From NCBI RefSeq assembly GCF_009733845.1, contig NZ_WNXZ01000001.1:1467129-1531128 (forward strand): a stretch of 64,000 bases of DNA. Direction: 5' to 3'. Shown one piece after another: positions 8,529 to 17,180 of the stretch. Origin of the DNA: Pseudactinotalea terrae (GTDB lineage: Bacteria > Actinomycetota > Actinomycetes > Actinomycetales > Beutenbergiaceae). The notes under the pieces are model-generated. The model made no database searches. It saw only the letters and a list, made by a program, of their open reading frames with translations, and had not been told where the DNA came from. Made by a program: the position numbers and the translations under genes. The stretch's first letter is position 1. Each line of letters begins with the position of its first letter.

Positions 8529-9419
8529 ATGCGGAGATCACGACTGACCATGGTGGCGGGCGTGCTCGCTGTCGGCGCACTTGCGCTCGCGGGCTGCCAG
8601 GCTGAGCCTGGTGGCGGCGACGGCGACACCGGCGGCGAGAACACCGGCGGCAACGAGGAGACCGATGGTGGCGATGGTGGTGGCGAGGGCCTGACCATCG
8701 GCATCAAGTATGACCAGCCGGGCCTCGGGTTCAAGGACGGCGACACGTTCACCGGTTTCGACGTCGACGTGGCGACCTACGTGGCGGAGAAGCTCGGCTA
8801 CTCGGCCGATCAGATCACCTTCGTCGAGGCACAGTCGGCGAACCGCGAGACGATGCTCGAGAACGAGCAGGTCGACATGATCTTCGCGACCTACTCGATC
8901 ACCGACACGCGCGACGAGGTCGTGGACTTCGCCGGCCCGTACTTCGTCGCCGGCCAGGACCTGCTGATCCGGTCCGAGGATGCGGGCGACATCACCGGCC
9001 CGGAGAGCCTCGACGGCCGGAACCTCTGCTCGGTGTCCGGCTCCACCTCGGCCCAGCGCGTCAAGGACGAGTACGCCGAGGGCACCCAGCTCGTCGAGGT
9101 GGGCGGCTACTCCGAGTGCATCCTGCAGCTGATCCAAGGCACCGTCGACGCGGTCACGACCGACGACATCATCCTGGCCGGACTGGCCGCCGACGAGGGC
9201 AGCGGTGCGCTGCAGGTCGTGGGCGCACCGTTCTCCGAGGAGAACTACGGCGTGGGTCTGCCCCCGGGCAGCCCGCTCTGCGAGGACGTCAACGCCGCGA
9301 TCCAGGAGATGTTCGACGACGGGGCGTGGGAGGCCGCGGTCGAGGCGAACACGGAGGGAACCGGCTACACGCCGAACGCGGACCTCAACCCGCCCACGCT
9401 GCGGGAGTGCGAGGCCTGA
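8529..9419 (+). CDS. gluB: Glutamate-binding lipoprotein of the ABC importer
   Basis: Extracellular substrate-binding protein of 296 residues, anchored as a lipoprotein. The signal peptide ends in the lipobox ALAGC with the acylated cysteine at residue 23. A Gly/Asp/Glu-rich linker (about 27-55) lifts the binding domain off the membrane. The SBP_bac_3 fold follows, with GFDVDVATYVAEKLG and DMIFATYSITDTR typical of glutamate/glutamine binders. It sits 35 bases after gluA with AAGGAG-like sequence before the ATG, and is followed by a strong hairpin (9430-9461) that probably raises its level relative to the permeases. Confidence 0.93.
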   Translation: MRRSRLTMVAGVLAVGALALAGCQAEPGGGDGDTGGENTGGNEETDGGDGGGEGLTIGIKYDQPGLGFKDGDTFTGFDVDVATYVAEKLGYSADQITFVEAQSANRETMLENEQVDMIFATYSITDTRDEVVDFAGPYFVAGQDLLIRSEDAGDITGPESLDGRNLCSVSGSTSAQRVKDEYAEGTQLVEVGGYSECILQLIQGTVDAVTTDDIILAGLAADEGSGALQVVGAPFSEENYGVGLPPGSPLCEDVNAAIQEMFDDGAWEAAVEANTEGTGYTPNADLNPPTLRECEA

Positions 9420-9429
9420 GCTAGCGAAT

Positions 9430-9461
9430 CGGTGGCGGCCGCAGCCCTGCGGTCGCCACCG
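9430..9461 (+). promoter_or_regulatory. Intercistronic hairpin after gluB
   Basis: Two 15-base arms (9430-9444 and 9447-9461) pair with a single G-U wobble and a two-base gap between them. No U-run follows and gluC begins 35 bases later, so it is more likely an mRNA-stabilising or partial-termination element giving excess binding protein than a full terminator. Confidence 0.7.
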
Positions 9462-9496
9462 TTCCGCTGAGACGTTGATGAGGATCGAGGAGAGCG

Positions 9497-10171
9497 TTGG
9501 CTGACTTCCTGACGGTGCTGTCCGAGTACGACATCGCCGGCGCCTACTGGGTGAACATCAAGCTCACCTTCTTCGCCGGGATCTTCGCACTCGTGCTCGG
9601 CACCATCCTGGCGATGTTCCGCATCAGCCCGGTGCCGTCGCTCAACTTCGCCGGATCCACCTACGTCAACATCCTGCGCAACACCCCGCTGACGATCATC
9701 ATCGTCTTCGGCATCGCCGTCCTGTGGCCGGTGCTCAAGGTCGAGTTCTCCGACGTCTTTGCCGTGAACTTCTTCTGGTTGGGCGTCCTCGGCCTCACCG
9801 TGTACCACGCCGCATTCTTCTGCGAGGCGCTGCGCTCCGGCGTGAACACGGTCCCTGCCGGGCAAGCCGAGGCGGCCCGCGCGATCGGTCTCCCGTTCCT
9901 GGACTCCGCAAGGCTCGTGATCCTGCCGCAGGCGTTCCGGGGAGCGATCGCTCCCCTCGGCAACGTGGTGATCGCTCTGATCAAGAACACGACCGTCGTC
10001 GCCGCAGGGTCGGTCGCGGAGATCTCCATCCTGATGCGCGAGATGGTGGAGAACGAGAGCAACTATGTGTATCTGATCTTCCTGACCGTGGCCGTCGGCT
10101 TCGTGATCATCGTGGTGCCGGTGGGATTGCTGGCGACCTATCTCTCCAAGCGGCTGGCGGTGTCCCGATGA
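9497..10171 (+). CDS. gluC: Amino-acid ABC transporter permease 1
   Basis: Inner-membrane permease of 224 residues, HisM/GlnP family, with about five membrane helices. The EAA-type coupling loop EAARAIGLPFLDSARLVILPQA is near residues 117-139, where the GluA ATPase docks. A TTG at 9497 follows GAGGAGAG at 9487-9494 and gives the usual short periplasmic N-terminus. Its stop overlaps the gluD ATG. It forms the translocation channel together with GluD. Confidence 0.92.
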   Translation: MADFLTVLSEYDIAGAYWVNIKLTFFAGIFALVLGTILAMFRISPVPSLNFAGSTYVNILRNTPLTIIIVFGIAVLWPVLKVEFSDVFAVNFFWLGVLGLTVYHAAFFCEALRSGVNTVPAGQAEAARAIGLPFLDSARLVILPQAFRGAIAPLGNVVIALIKNTTVVAAGSVAEISILMREMVENESNYVYLIFLTVAVGFVIIVVPVGLLATYLSKRLAVSR

Positions 10172-11079
10172 GCGCGCAGTCGGTCCTCTTCGATGCTCTC
10201 GGCCCTCGAGGCAAGCGGACGGCGACGATCATCAACATCGTCGGCGCAGCGCTGCTCGTGCTGTCCGTGGTGTTCCTCCTGATCAAGCTCAAAGACGCCG
10301 GGCAGCTGGCGGGCAACCTCTGGTCGAGCGCTCTCAGCGCCAACGCCTGGACGAACTACTACCTCCCAGGCCTTCAGAACACGCTGATCTCGGCCCTCTA
10401 CGCCGTCGTCCTCGCGTTGTTGTTCGGACTTCTCTTCGGGGTCGGTCGGCTCTCCTCGAACCGTGCGATCCGCTGGTTCTGCGGCTTGGTGGTGGAGTTC
10501 TTCCGCGCAGTGCCTGTGCTGATCATGATGGTGGCGGCGGCGGCGATCGGCTACCTCATCGGCCTGGATCGCACCATCGTGCCGCTGGTGGCCGTCGTCG
10601 TGGCGCTGACTCTGTACAACGGCTCGGTGATCGCCGAGCTCGTTCGCAGCGGCGTGCACGGGCTGCCCAAGGGCCAGCGAGAGGCCGGCCTGGCGGTGGG
10701 TATGACTCGCGCCCAGTCCATCCGTTCGATCGAGCTCCCCCAGGCGCTGATCGCCATGCTCCCGTCGCTGGTGAGCCAGTTCGTGGTCATCCTCAAGGAC
10801 TCGGCGCTGGGTCAGCTCATCCTGTACTCGGAGCTCCTCCGCTCTGCTCGTCTCCTCGGCAGCGGCGCGCCGTTCCCGATCCTGCAGACGCTCTTTGTCG
10901 CAGCACTCATCTTCATCGCCCTGAACTTCCTGCTGGGGTGGATCGCCCAGAAGCTCGCCAAGCGGCTCGGCAGTCGCACCTCGGGGCGCACCAATGCAAG
11001 GGCCCCCGGCGGTGGCGCGATCCAGATCGGTGCTGCCTCGGCCGCTCCCGGCGGTGTGCCTGGAGACGACACACCGTAA
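10168..11079 (+). CDS. gluD: Amino-acid ABC transporter permease 2
   Basis: Second permease of the importer, 303 residues. An N-terminal cytoplasmic stretch of about 20 residues precedes the first helix; the coupling loop REAGLAVGMTRAQSIRSIELPQ is near residues 172-193. The C-terminus carries about 45 residues of Gly/Ala/Pro-rich, presumably disordered sequence (SRTSGRTNARAPGGG), an extension seen in corynebacterial GluD proteins too. The ATG is coupled to gluC by ATGA. It ends seven bases from the convergent recX. Confidence 0.92.
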   Translation: MSAQSVLFDALGPRGKRTATIINIVGAALLVLSVVFLLIKLKDAGQLAGNLWSSALSANAWTNYYLPGLQNTLISALYAVVLALLFGLLFGVGRLSSNRAIRWFCGLVVEFFRAVPVLIMMVAAAAIGYLIGLDRTIVPLVAVVVALTLYNGSVIAELVRSGVHGLPKGQREAGLAVGMTRAQSIRSIELPQALIAMLPSLVSQFVVILKDSALGQLILYSELLRSARLLGSGAPFPILQTLFVAALIFIALNFLLGWIAQKLAKRLGSRTSGRTNARAPGGGAIQIGAASAAPGGVPGDDTP

Positions 11080-11086
11080 TCCTCGT

Positions 11087-11917
11087 CTAGGCTCCGTCGC
11101 CCTCAGCCTTGAGCGCCTCGTCGATGACACGGTAGCTGAGGCCGGCGGGGTGCCCCTTGCGAGCGAGCATCGCAGCGAGGCGGCGCTTCTTGACCTCGGG
11201 CTCGAGCGTGCGCATGGAGCGCAGTCGCTTGTCGACGACGCGGCGTGCCGACTCCTCCTCGTCGTCGGGGTCGACGGACTCGAGCGCCTGCGCGGCCGTC
11301 TCGGTATCGATGCCCTTGCGCTTGAGCTCGACGGCGAGCGCTCGCCTGGCCAGGCCTCGCTCGGCCTGACGCGTGCGCACCAGCATCGCGGCGTACTCGG
11401 CGTCGTCGACGAGGCCGACCTCCTCGAACCTGTCGAGCACCTTCTCCGCCACCTCCGGCGGGACGTCCTTGCGCGCCATCGCCTCAGCGATCTGGGCGCG
11501 TGAGCGGGCCGAGTGATTGAGCTGGTTCAGGGCGACCGTGCGCGCCACCGACTCCGGATCGGGCTCGCCATCCACCGCGGCGGAACCGGCTGGGGGTGGC
11601 TCCTGACCGGGCATGCGTGCGCGGCGACGACGACGCTGCTCCGCCGACCGTCCACGCCCACCTGAGCGCGACCCGGCCATCGGTTCCTCCGGCGGCGCTG
11701 CCGGATCCACGGCGCCCTGGTCCGCAGTCCCCTGCGCGTCCGCGCGGTCCTCCGCGGCCTGGTGCGACGACTTGCGCGCCTGCGAGCGCGCGGCTGCGTT
11801 GCTGGCCGCTAGCTGCGTCGCGTGCTCGAGCGCTTCGCGCGCACGCTGCAGCCGTTGCTCGGGCGACTCACCGGTCCCCGAGCGCTCGTCGGGCTCAGAC
11901 ATCTGCGGCCCCGTCAC
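11087..11917 (-). CDS. recX: Regulatory protein RecX
   Basis: Modulator that caps RecA filaments and inhibits RecA activities. The protein has 276 residues, longer than the usual 150-200, because roughly the first 115 residues are low-complexity Ala/Glu/Arg/Gly-rich sequence. The RecX three-helix repeats begin near residue 120 (ESVARTVALNQLNHSARSRA) and run to the end. It lies 111 bases downstream of recA in the same direction, the standard recA-recX arrangement. GTG at 11917 is preceded by GAGGA at a normal distance; ATG at 11902 is an alternative start five codons later. Confidence 0.9.
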   Translation of the reverse strand: MTGPQMSEPDERSGTGESPEQRLQRAREALEHATQLAASNAAARSQARKSSHQAAEDRADAQGTADQGAVDPAAPPEEPMAGSRSGGRGRSAEQRRRRRARMPGQEPPPAGSAAVDGEPDPESVARTVALNQLNHSARSRAQIAEAMARKDVPPEVAEKVLDRFEEVGLVDDAEYAAMLVRTRQAERGLARRALAVELKRKGIDTETAAQALESVDPDDEEESARRVVDKRLRSMRTLEPEVKKRRLAAMLARKGHPAGLSYRVIDEALKAEGDGA

Positions 11918-12028
11918 TGCGTCGTCCTCAGCTCGCGTGTCGTTCGCGACCGCTGCCGGCAGTGGCGGCGCGCCTCGAGGTCACCCGAGGTGCGCCGACC
12001 ACCATCAGCGATCGTCAGCAGCAGACTC

Positions 12029-13099
12029 TCAGAAGTCCACCGCAGCGGCCTTGGCCGGCTTGCCTGCCGGCTCGGCTTCCTCGGGCTTGACCTCGGGACG
12101 CACACCGATCCCGAGCTTGACCTTGATCTTCTCCTCGATCTCGAGAGCGAGATCGGGGTTGTCCTTGAGGAACGTGCGAGCGTTCTCCTTGCCCTGGCCG
12201 AGCTGGTCACCCTCATAGGTGTACCAAGCACCGGACTTGCGCACGATGCCGTGCTCGACGCCCAGGTCGATCAGGCTGCCCTCGCGGGAGATGCCGACGC
12301 CGTAGACGATGTCGAACTCGGCCTGCTTGAACGGCGGGGCCATCTTGTTCTTGACGACCTTGGCGCGGGTGCGGTTGGCGACCGCGTCGGTGCCATCCTT
12401 CAGCGTCTCGATGCGGCGCACGTCGATACGGACCGAGGCGTAGAACTTCAGCGCCTTGCCACCGGTGGTGGTCTCGGGCGAGCCGAAGAACACGCCGATC
12501 TTCTCGCGGAGCTGGTTGATGAAGATCGCGGTGGTGCCGGAGGCGGACAGCGCGCCGGTGATCTTGCGCAGCGCCTGCGACATCAGGCGCGCCTGCAGAC
12601 CCACGTGCGAGTCACCCATCTCGCCCTCGATCTCGGCCTTGGGCACGAGCGCCGCGACCGAGTCGATGACGACGATGTCCAGCGCACCGGACCGGATCAG
12701 CATGTCCATGATCTCGAGCGCCTGCTCACCGGTGTCGGGCTGCGACACGAGCAGCGCATCGGTGTCGACGCCGAGCTTCTTGGCGTACTCGGGGTCGAGG
12801 GCGTGCTCGGCGTCGATGAACGCCGCGATGCCGCCGTTGCGCTGGGCGTTGGCGACGGCGTGCAGCGCCACCGTGGTCTTACCCGAGGACTCTGGGCCGT
12901 AGATCTCGACGACGCGGCCACGCGGCAAGCCGCCGATGCCGAGGGCGACGTCGAGGGCGATCGAACCGGTCGAGATGACCTCGACGGGCGGGCGGGTGTC
13001 ATCGCCGAGGCGCATCACCGAGCCCTTCCCGAACTGGCGGTCGATCTGGCCGAGGGCAGCCTCGAGGGCCTTGGAGCGATCTGCGAGCGGAGTTGCCAT
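12029..13099 (-). CDS. recA: Recombinase RecA
   Basis: Homologous recombination and SOS coprotease, 356 residues. Walker A GPESSGKT lies near residue 67, and the L1/L2 DNA-binding loop regions are visible around [20 protein letters not shown] and [13 protein letters not shown]. The C-terminus is Glu/Lys/Ala-rich as usual. No intein is present, unlike M. tuberculosis recA. GAAGGAACCTC-like sequence precedes the ATG at 13099. Regulation by LexA is indicated by the palindrome at 13291-13304, about 190 bases upstream. A DUF3046 gene usually found next to recA is here 8 kb away. Confidence 0.98.
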   Translation of the reverse strand: MATPLADRSKALEAALGQIDRQFGKGSVMRLGDDTRPPVEVISTGSIALDVALGIGGLPRGRVVEIYGPESSGKTTVALHAVANAQRNGGIAAFIDAEHALDPEYAKKLGVDTDALLVSQPDTGEQALEIMDMLIRSGALDIVVIDSVAALVPKAEIEGEMGDSHVGLQARLMSQALRKITGALSASGTTAIFINQLREKIGVFFGSPETTTGGKALKFYASVRIDVRRIETLKDGTDAVANRTRAKVVKNKMAPPFKQAEFDIVYGVGISREGSLIDLGVEHGIVRKSGAWYTYEGDQLGQGKENARTFLKDNPDLALEIEEKIKVKLGIGVRPEVKPEEAEPAGKPAKAAAVDF

Positions 13100-13290
13100 G
13101 TGAGGTTCCTTCTTCTCGGGCTGTTGCGGTGCAACCGCCACCGGGCTGGGGCTGGTCTGGTTGTCGGGATACGCCCTCGCCGAGCGCTGACCCGTCAGTG
13201 ACGCTATGTCCGACCACCGACATCCAGCTGAGCCGGCTACCCCGTACTGTGGATAGCGGCGCATCTGTCGTCACCTGTGGACACAGTAGC

Positions 13291-13304
13291 CGAACACGCG
13301 TTCT
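13291..13304. promoter_or_regulatory. LexA (SOS) box upstream of recA
   Basis: CGAACACGCGTTCT contains GAAC-N4-GTTC, the actinobacterial LexA operator core, with both half-sites perfect. It lies 192 bases from the recA start and 48 bases from the divergent membrane-protein gene at 13352, so LexA could affect both. No lexA gene is in the window. Confidence 0.8.
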
Positions 13305-13351
13305 AAGCGCGGATGCCGTCCGCGACACGCCGAGCGCCGTACGCTCGAGCC

Positions 13352-13714
13352 GTGACCACACCGACCCCACCGGAGAAGTCACCCGCAGACGTGCCCGGGG
13401 TGCTCGGCGCCGTCGCCCATGGCGGTGCGCTGCTGCTCCGCGACCTCCTGCTCAACGGCGGCGTGCTGCTGTCGTTGGTCGTCGGCATCGGCGGCGTGCT
13501 CACCCGAACGCTGCCGTGGGTATGGCTCGGTCCGGTCATCGGGGTGGCTGGTCTCGTGGTCTCGTTCGCCGGTCACCGTGAGCGCGTCGTCCAGGGCCCC
13601 GACGGAGCGACCCGCCGCACGACATGGCCGTCCGGAGTCGTCTGGGCCGCCGCCATCGGCGTCCCGGTCATCTGCGTTCTCGCGATGGCGGCGATGTGGG
13701 GTCCTGGTCGATGA
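13352..13714 (+). CDS. Small membrane protein, unknown function
   Basis: A 120-residue protein with about three predicted membrane segments (roughly residues 34-53, 55-75 and 96-116) separated by a basic loop with GHRERVVQGPDGATRRT. I do not recognise the family. The GTG at 13352 is six bases after TACGCT (13340-13345), the leaderless pattern repeated in this window, and it trims an in-frame Arg-rich extension. It is divergent from recA over the LexA box, so DNA-damage control is possible. It lies 78 bases before the TPR/BTAD regulator. Confidence 0.65.
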   Translation: MTTPTPPEKSPADVPGVLGAVAHGGALLLRDLLLNGGVLLSLVVGIGGVLTRTLPWVWLGPVIGVAGLVVSFAGHRERVVQGPDGATRRTTWPSGVVWAAAIGVPVICVLAMAAMWGPGR

Positions 13715-13780
13715 CGGGCCTCCCCGAGGGCTCCCAGCGCACCGGACGTGAGTGACCCGACGTCGACCTCCCCACCGTCC

Positions 13781-13786
13781 TACAGT
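13781..13786 (+). promoter_or_regulatory. -10 hexamer TACAGT deciding the regulator start
   Basis: TACAGT ends six bases before GTG 13793. This argues for that GTG rather than the in-frame GTG at 13748, which would lie upstream of the inferred transcription start. Confidence 0.5.
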
Positions 13787-13792
13787 CGGAAC

Positions 13793-15790
13793 GTGAGCGA
13801 TGAGAGAGGTCCCGTGCCGGCGCAGGCCCTGCGTCGTCGCGCTCACCGCCAGCACTACGGCGGACGCTTCGCCGAGGCGTTGGACACCTACGCGCGTGCG
13901 GACGAGGAGAACGGCGACCCCGCATCTCTCAGCGATGTCGGCCGACTGGTGGAGGCGGCACGGATCCGGGCAGGGCAGTCGAGCTCGCACTGGGCTCGCG
14001 GCGAGGTCGCCGCAGCAGCGGCCCTCGCCGAGGAGTCGCGAGAGCTCGCCGAACGATGCGGGGATCATGCCGCCCTGGCCGATGCCCACGTCGCGATCGC
14101 ATTGGTGTGTGCCGCCGTCGGGGATCGGTCCGGCAACGCGCACGCCTACGACGTCGCGCTCGCGCACGCCGCAGCCAGCGGCGAGCGCGACACCACGCTG
14201 CGGATCCTCACCAACGTCGGCTCGCAGCTCAACGAGGAGGGGCACCACGCCGCCGCGGTCGTGCGGCTCGAGCAGGCGCTCACGCTCATCGCCGGCGCCG
14301 CAGGCTCCGACGAGACCGCGCTGCTGGCCCCGCTCGCGCACCAGAACCTGGGCGAGGCGTATCTGGGCCAGGCCCGTATCGAGGAAGCGCTGCACGAGTT
14401 CGGGCTCGCCGAGGCGGGCTGGCTCCAGGCCGACGCGCCGATGCGCGCGCACGCCCTGCTGGGGATGGGCGAGGCCAACCGCCGCCAGGGCGTGCCCACA
14501 CGGGCCGCCGCCGCCTACCGTGATGCGGTCGCGATCGCCGAGGTCACCGGATCCGCCCAGGTGCTGGTGCCTGCCCTTGCCGGGCTGAGCCGGACCCTCG
14601 TCGAGGACGCACCCGAGGGCGCCCAGCAGGCGCTGTCTCGCTGCCTCGCCACACCGGCTGCGCTCGGCGACGTCTCGGCCCGGCTCGCTGCCGGTTGGCT
14701 CGCCTTCCACGCCGACGACCTCGAGCACGCACTCCAGCACGCCCGCGAGGCGCAGGCGGAGGCGGGACGACGCCGCGATCCTGCCGGCCTCGCGGAGGCG
14801 CTGCAGCTGCACTCGCTGCTCGACCCTGGACGGGCGTCTGCCCGGCTCGCCGAGGCCCGCGAGCTGCTGATGTCCGTGGGCGACCCGATCGACTCTGCCA
14901 TCAACGCGCTCATGGTCGCCAGGAACGGCCGCGACCGAGACGGTGAACGGGATGCCCGCCGTCGGCTGCACGCCCTCGGGGTCTCCGACGGCGTCACACG
15001 CATCGCCGGGCCGCTTCGCGCCCTCGGACCCACCCCGACGGCGGAGATCCAGATCCGCGTGCTCGGTCACCTCGCCGTGCTCCGACGAGGCCGACCGCTG
15101 CCGGTCTGGTCATGGCAGTCCCGCAAGTGCCGCGACGTCGTCAGGATCCTGGCCGCACATCCCCGCGGCATCGGGCGCGAGGCGCTCGCCGAGCTGCTCT
15201 GGCCCGGCGATCCTGGTGTCGGCGCCAGGCTCTCGGTCGTGCTGTCGACGCTGCGCACCCTGCTGAACCCGGATCGCAGCGGCACCGGTGCCCTCGTCGC
15301 GGACCGCAGCACGGTGAGATTCGATCTCGATCGCGTCGAGATCGACGCCGTCGAGCTGGAGCGGCGCGCCACGGCCGCGCTCAGGATGGTGAGCGATCCA
15401 CGGTCCCGGATCGCCGCTCTCGAGGAGGTCGTCGCCGGCTACACGGGCGCGTTCGCCGAGGACGAGCCGTACGCCGACTGGGCCGCCCCTGTCCGAGCGC
15501 GCCTGGCTGCGCTCGCCGACGAGGTGCGCCGAAGGCTTGCGGACGAGCTGCTCGAGCTCGGCCGGCCCGCCGCCGCGGTCTCGTGGTACCTCGGCCTCGT
15601 CGCCGCGGACCCCTACGACGAGCCTTCCCGGCGCGGGCTGCTGCGCGCGCTGCACGCCGACCGGCGTCACGGGCAGGTACGTCGCTACTACGCCGACTAC
15701 TGCGCGGCGATGGCCGAGCTCGACGTTCCGCCGGTGCCGCTGGCGGCGCTGCTGGAGCCGCCACCTGCCACCGCTCGCCGCGGGACCTGA
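13793..15790 (+). CDS. TPR/BTAD-domain transcriptional regulator (reversed SARP layout)
   Basis: A 665-residue regulator. Residues about 15-400 are TPR-like helical repeats (for example LAHQNLGEAYLGQARIEEAL). From about 420 comes an OmpR-like winged helix (IRVLGHLAVLRRGRPLPVWS, then WQSRKCRDVVRILAAHP), followed by a bacterial transcriptional activator domain at about 510-650 (VAGYTGAFAEDEPYADW, VAADPYDEPSRRGLLRALHA). Classic SARP/AfsR proteins carry the DNA-binding and BTAD parts first and TPRs last; here the order is reversed and there is no NB-ARC. TPR sensors often bind peptides or partners. A hairpin and a 17-codon ORF follow directly (15797-15902). The leaderless GTG at 13793 is preferred. 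The target genes are unknown. Confidence 0.82.
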   Translation: MSDERGPVPAQALRRRAHRQHYGGRFAEALDTYARADEENGDPASLSDVGRLVEAARIRAGQSSSHWARGEVAAAAALAEESRELAERCGDHAALADAHVAIALVCAAVGDRSGNAHAYDVALAHAAASGERDTTLRILTNVGSQLNEEGHHAAAVVRLEQALTLIAGAAGSDETALLAPLAHQNLGEAYLGQARIEEALHEFGLAEAGWLQADAPMRAHALLGMGEANRRQGVPTRAAAAYRDAVAIAEVTGSAQVLVPALAGLSRTLVEDAPEGAQQALSRCLATPAALGDVSARLAAGWLAFHADDLEHALQHAREAQAEAGRRRDPAGLAEALQLHSLLDPGRASARLAEARELLMSVGDPIDSAINALMVARNGRDRDGERDARRRLHALGVSDGVTRIAGPLRALGPTPTAEIQIRVLGHLAVLRRGRPLPVWSWQSRKCRDVVRILAAHPRGIGREALAELLWPGDPGVGARLSVVLSTLRTLLNPDRSGTGALVADRSTVRFDLDRVEIDAVELERRATAALRMVSDPRSRIAALEEVVAGYTGAFAEDEPYADWAAPVRARLAALADEVRRRLADELLELGRPAAAVSWYLGLVAADPYDEPSRRGLLRALHADRRHGQVRRYYADYCAAMAELDVPPVPLAALLEPPPATARRGT

Positions 15791-15796
15791 AGGTTT

Positions 15797-15824
15797 CCCG
15801 AATCCTGGTGAGCGATGGTTCGGG
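15797..15824 (+). promoter_or_regulatory. Hairpin between the regulator and the mini-ORF
   Basis: CCCGAATCC (15797-15805) pairs with GGTTCGGG (15817-15824) with one bulged T and an 11-base loop. No U-tract follows, so it is at best a pausing or attenuation element. Confidence 0.35.
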
Positions 15825-15848
15825 GACCCCATCCCCTGCGAGGAGCGC

Positions 15849-15902
15849 ATGTCGCCCGTGTCTCCCGGCCTCCGCCCGAGCCCGTACTTCGACCCGGTGT
15901 AG
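15849..15902 (+). CDS. Possible 17-residue proline-rich peptide ORF
   Basis: ATG to TAG encodes MSPVSPGLRPSPYFDPV. GAGGAG at 15840-15845 lies upstream, but the gap to the ATG is only three bases, shorter than ideal. It is on the regulator strand, 58 bases after its stop, and ends directly against the convergent LigD-like gene. It has no signal peptide. A short peptide ORF next to a TPR regulator recalls the RRNPP receptor-peptide pairs of Firmicutes, but nothing here proves translation. It could be chance. Confidence 0.25.
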   Translation: MSPVSPGLRPSPYFDPV

Positions 15903-16928
15903 TCAACCGGTCGCTGTCCCGTCCCGGTCACCCGCGTGCTGCGCGGCGGCGCGTTCGGCTGCCCGCTTGCGCCGCTTGCCCTCGTGCATCGCGGCCACCC
16001 GTGCGACCGGGATGCCGTGACCCTCCTCGAGGACATCCCCGGGTACCTGCTGAGGTGACGGGAGGGACGCGGCCCAGGGGTCGCCGTCGAGCATGGGAAG
16101 AACGGAGCGGATGGTGAAGTCGGCGGGCACGACGCCGTCGAGGTCACCCCAGGCGACGGGGAACGAGACCGTGGCGCCGGGGCGTACCCGTGGGCTGTAG
16201 GCGCACGCGAGGGAGGCGCCGCCGGAGCGGGTGGCGTCGATGAAGACCTTCCCGCCGCGGTCGGCCTTGATGTAGGCGGTGGTGGCGATGCTCGGGTCGA
16301 GGCGCTCGGCGCGCGCGGCGAGCGCCCGGGTGGCCGCCGCGGCGTCCGGGAGCTCGACGTCGGCGACCGGGACGATCACGTGCACGCCTTTGGAGCCGGA
16401 GGTCTTGAGGGCGCCCGAGAGGCCCGCCTCGGCGAGCGCGCGCTCGACCAGTCGCGCGGTGGCGATCACGACGTCGAACCCGCTCCCTTCCGGTGGGTCG
16501 ATGTCCAGGACGAGGTGGGTGACCTGGCCGGCGAGGATCTCGGTGCGCTCGCTCGGGTCGTCGGCGATCTCGGGGAGCATGAGTGTCGGGTGGTACTCGA
16601 CGGCGCGCTGGTTCCCGAACCAGAGGAGGGTGCGCAGATCCTCGCAGAGCGAGTAGTGGATCTCGCGGTTGCCCGCATCGGACCACACGGTGGTGCGTCG
16701 GATGAAATCGGGCGCGTGGTCGGGGAGGTTCTTCTGCATGAAGGGTTGCTGACCGGGCCGGACGCGAACCACTGACAGCGGCCGACCTGTCAGCTCGCGC
16801 AGGATCGACCCCTGAGCGGCCTCCAGGTAGTCGATCAGGTCACGTTTGGTCGCGTCCGCGCCGCCGAACAGCGGCGCGTCGAGGTTCGTGAGCTCGACGC
16901 CCGCGCGGGTCTCGGTCTTCTTCGCCAC
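15903..16928 (-). CDS. Stand-alone LigD-type polymerase/primase domain protein
   Basis: A 341-residue member of the archaeo-eukaryotic primase superfamily, equivalent to the polymerase domain of LigD used in bacterial end joining. The metal-binding motif LVLDIDPPEGSGFD is near residue 140, the SGSKGVHVIVPV motif near 182 and the third acidic motif YIKADRGGKVFIDATR near 220. No ligase or nuclease domain is attached and no ku gene lies nearby, so it may work like the separate PolD1/PolD2 enzymes of mycobacteria in gap filling. The GTG start at 16928 (MAKKTETR) gives the expected N-terminus; CACGCT lies six bases before it. Confidence 0.88.
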   Translation of the reverse strand: MAKKTETRAGVELTNLDAPLFGGADATKRDLIDYLEAAQGSILRELTGRPLSVVRVRPGQQPFMQKNLPDHAPDFIRRTTVWSDAGNREIHYSLCEDLRTLLWFGNQRAVEYHPTLMLPEIADDPSERTEILAGQVTHLVLDIDPPEGSGFDVVIATARLVERALAEAGLSGALKTSGSKGVHVIVPVADVELPDAAAATRALAARAERLDPSIATTAYIKADRGGKVFIDATRSGGASLACAYSPRVRPGATVSFPVAWGDLDGVVPADFTIRSVLPMLDGDPWAASLPSPQQVPGDVLEEGHGIPVARVAAMHEGKRRKRAAERAAAQHAGDRDGTATG

Positions 16929-17180
16929 CCGGCCAGCGTGCCACTCATCGTTCGGTGGCGCTCGAGCTCGGGACGCTCGCTGTCGCGAACCGCGATACTG
17001 CGCCGTGGTGCACGAGCAGTCCGGCCACTGAGCCCAATCCGTTGAAGAACTGACATCAACGTCACTCAGCCCGCTCGAAACGGTCGATCAAACCCCTGCT
17101 CGAAGGATCGACGCGCAGCTGCGGACCATGGCACCTCCGGTTCTCACGCACCAGGCAGTGTCATCCGCCAGCATGGGCGC

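Noticed and set aside
12029..13099. An intein in recA, as in some mycobacteria
   Set aside because: The RecA sequence is continuous and of ordinary length.
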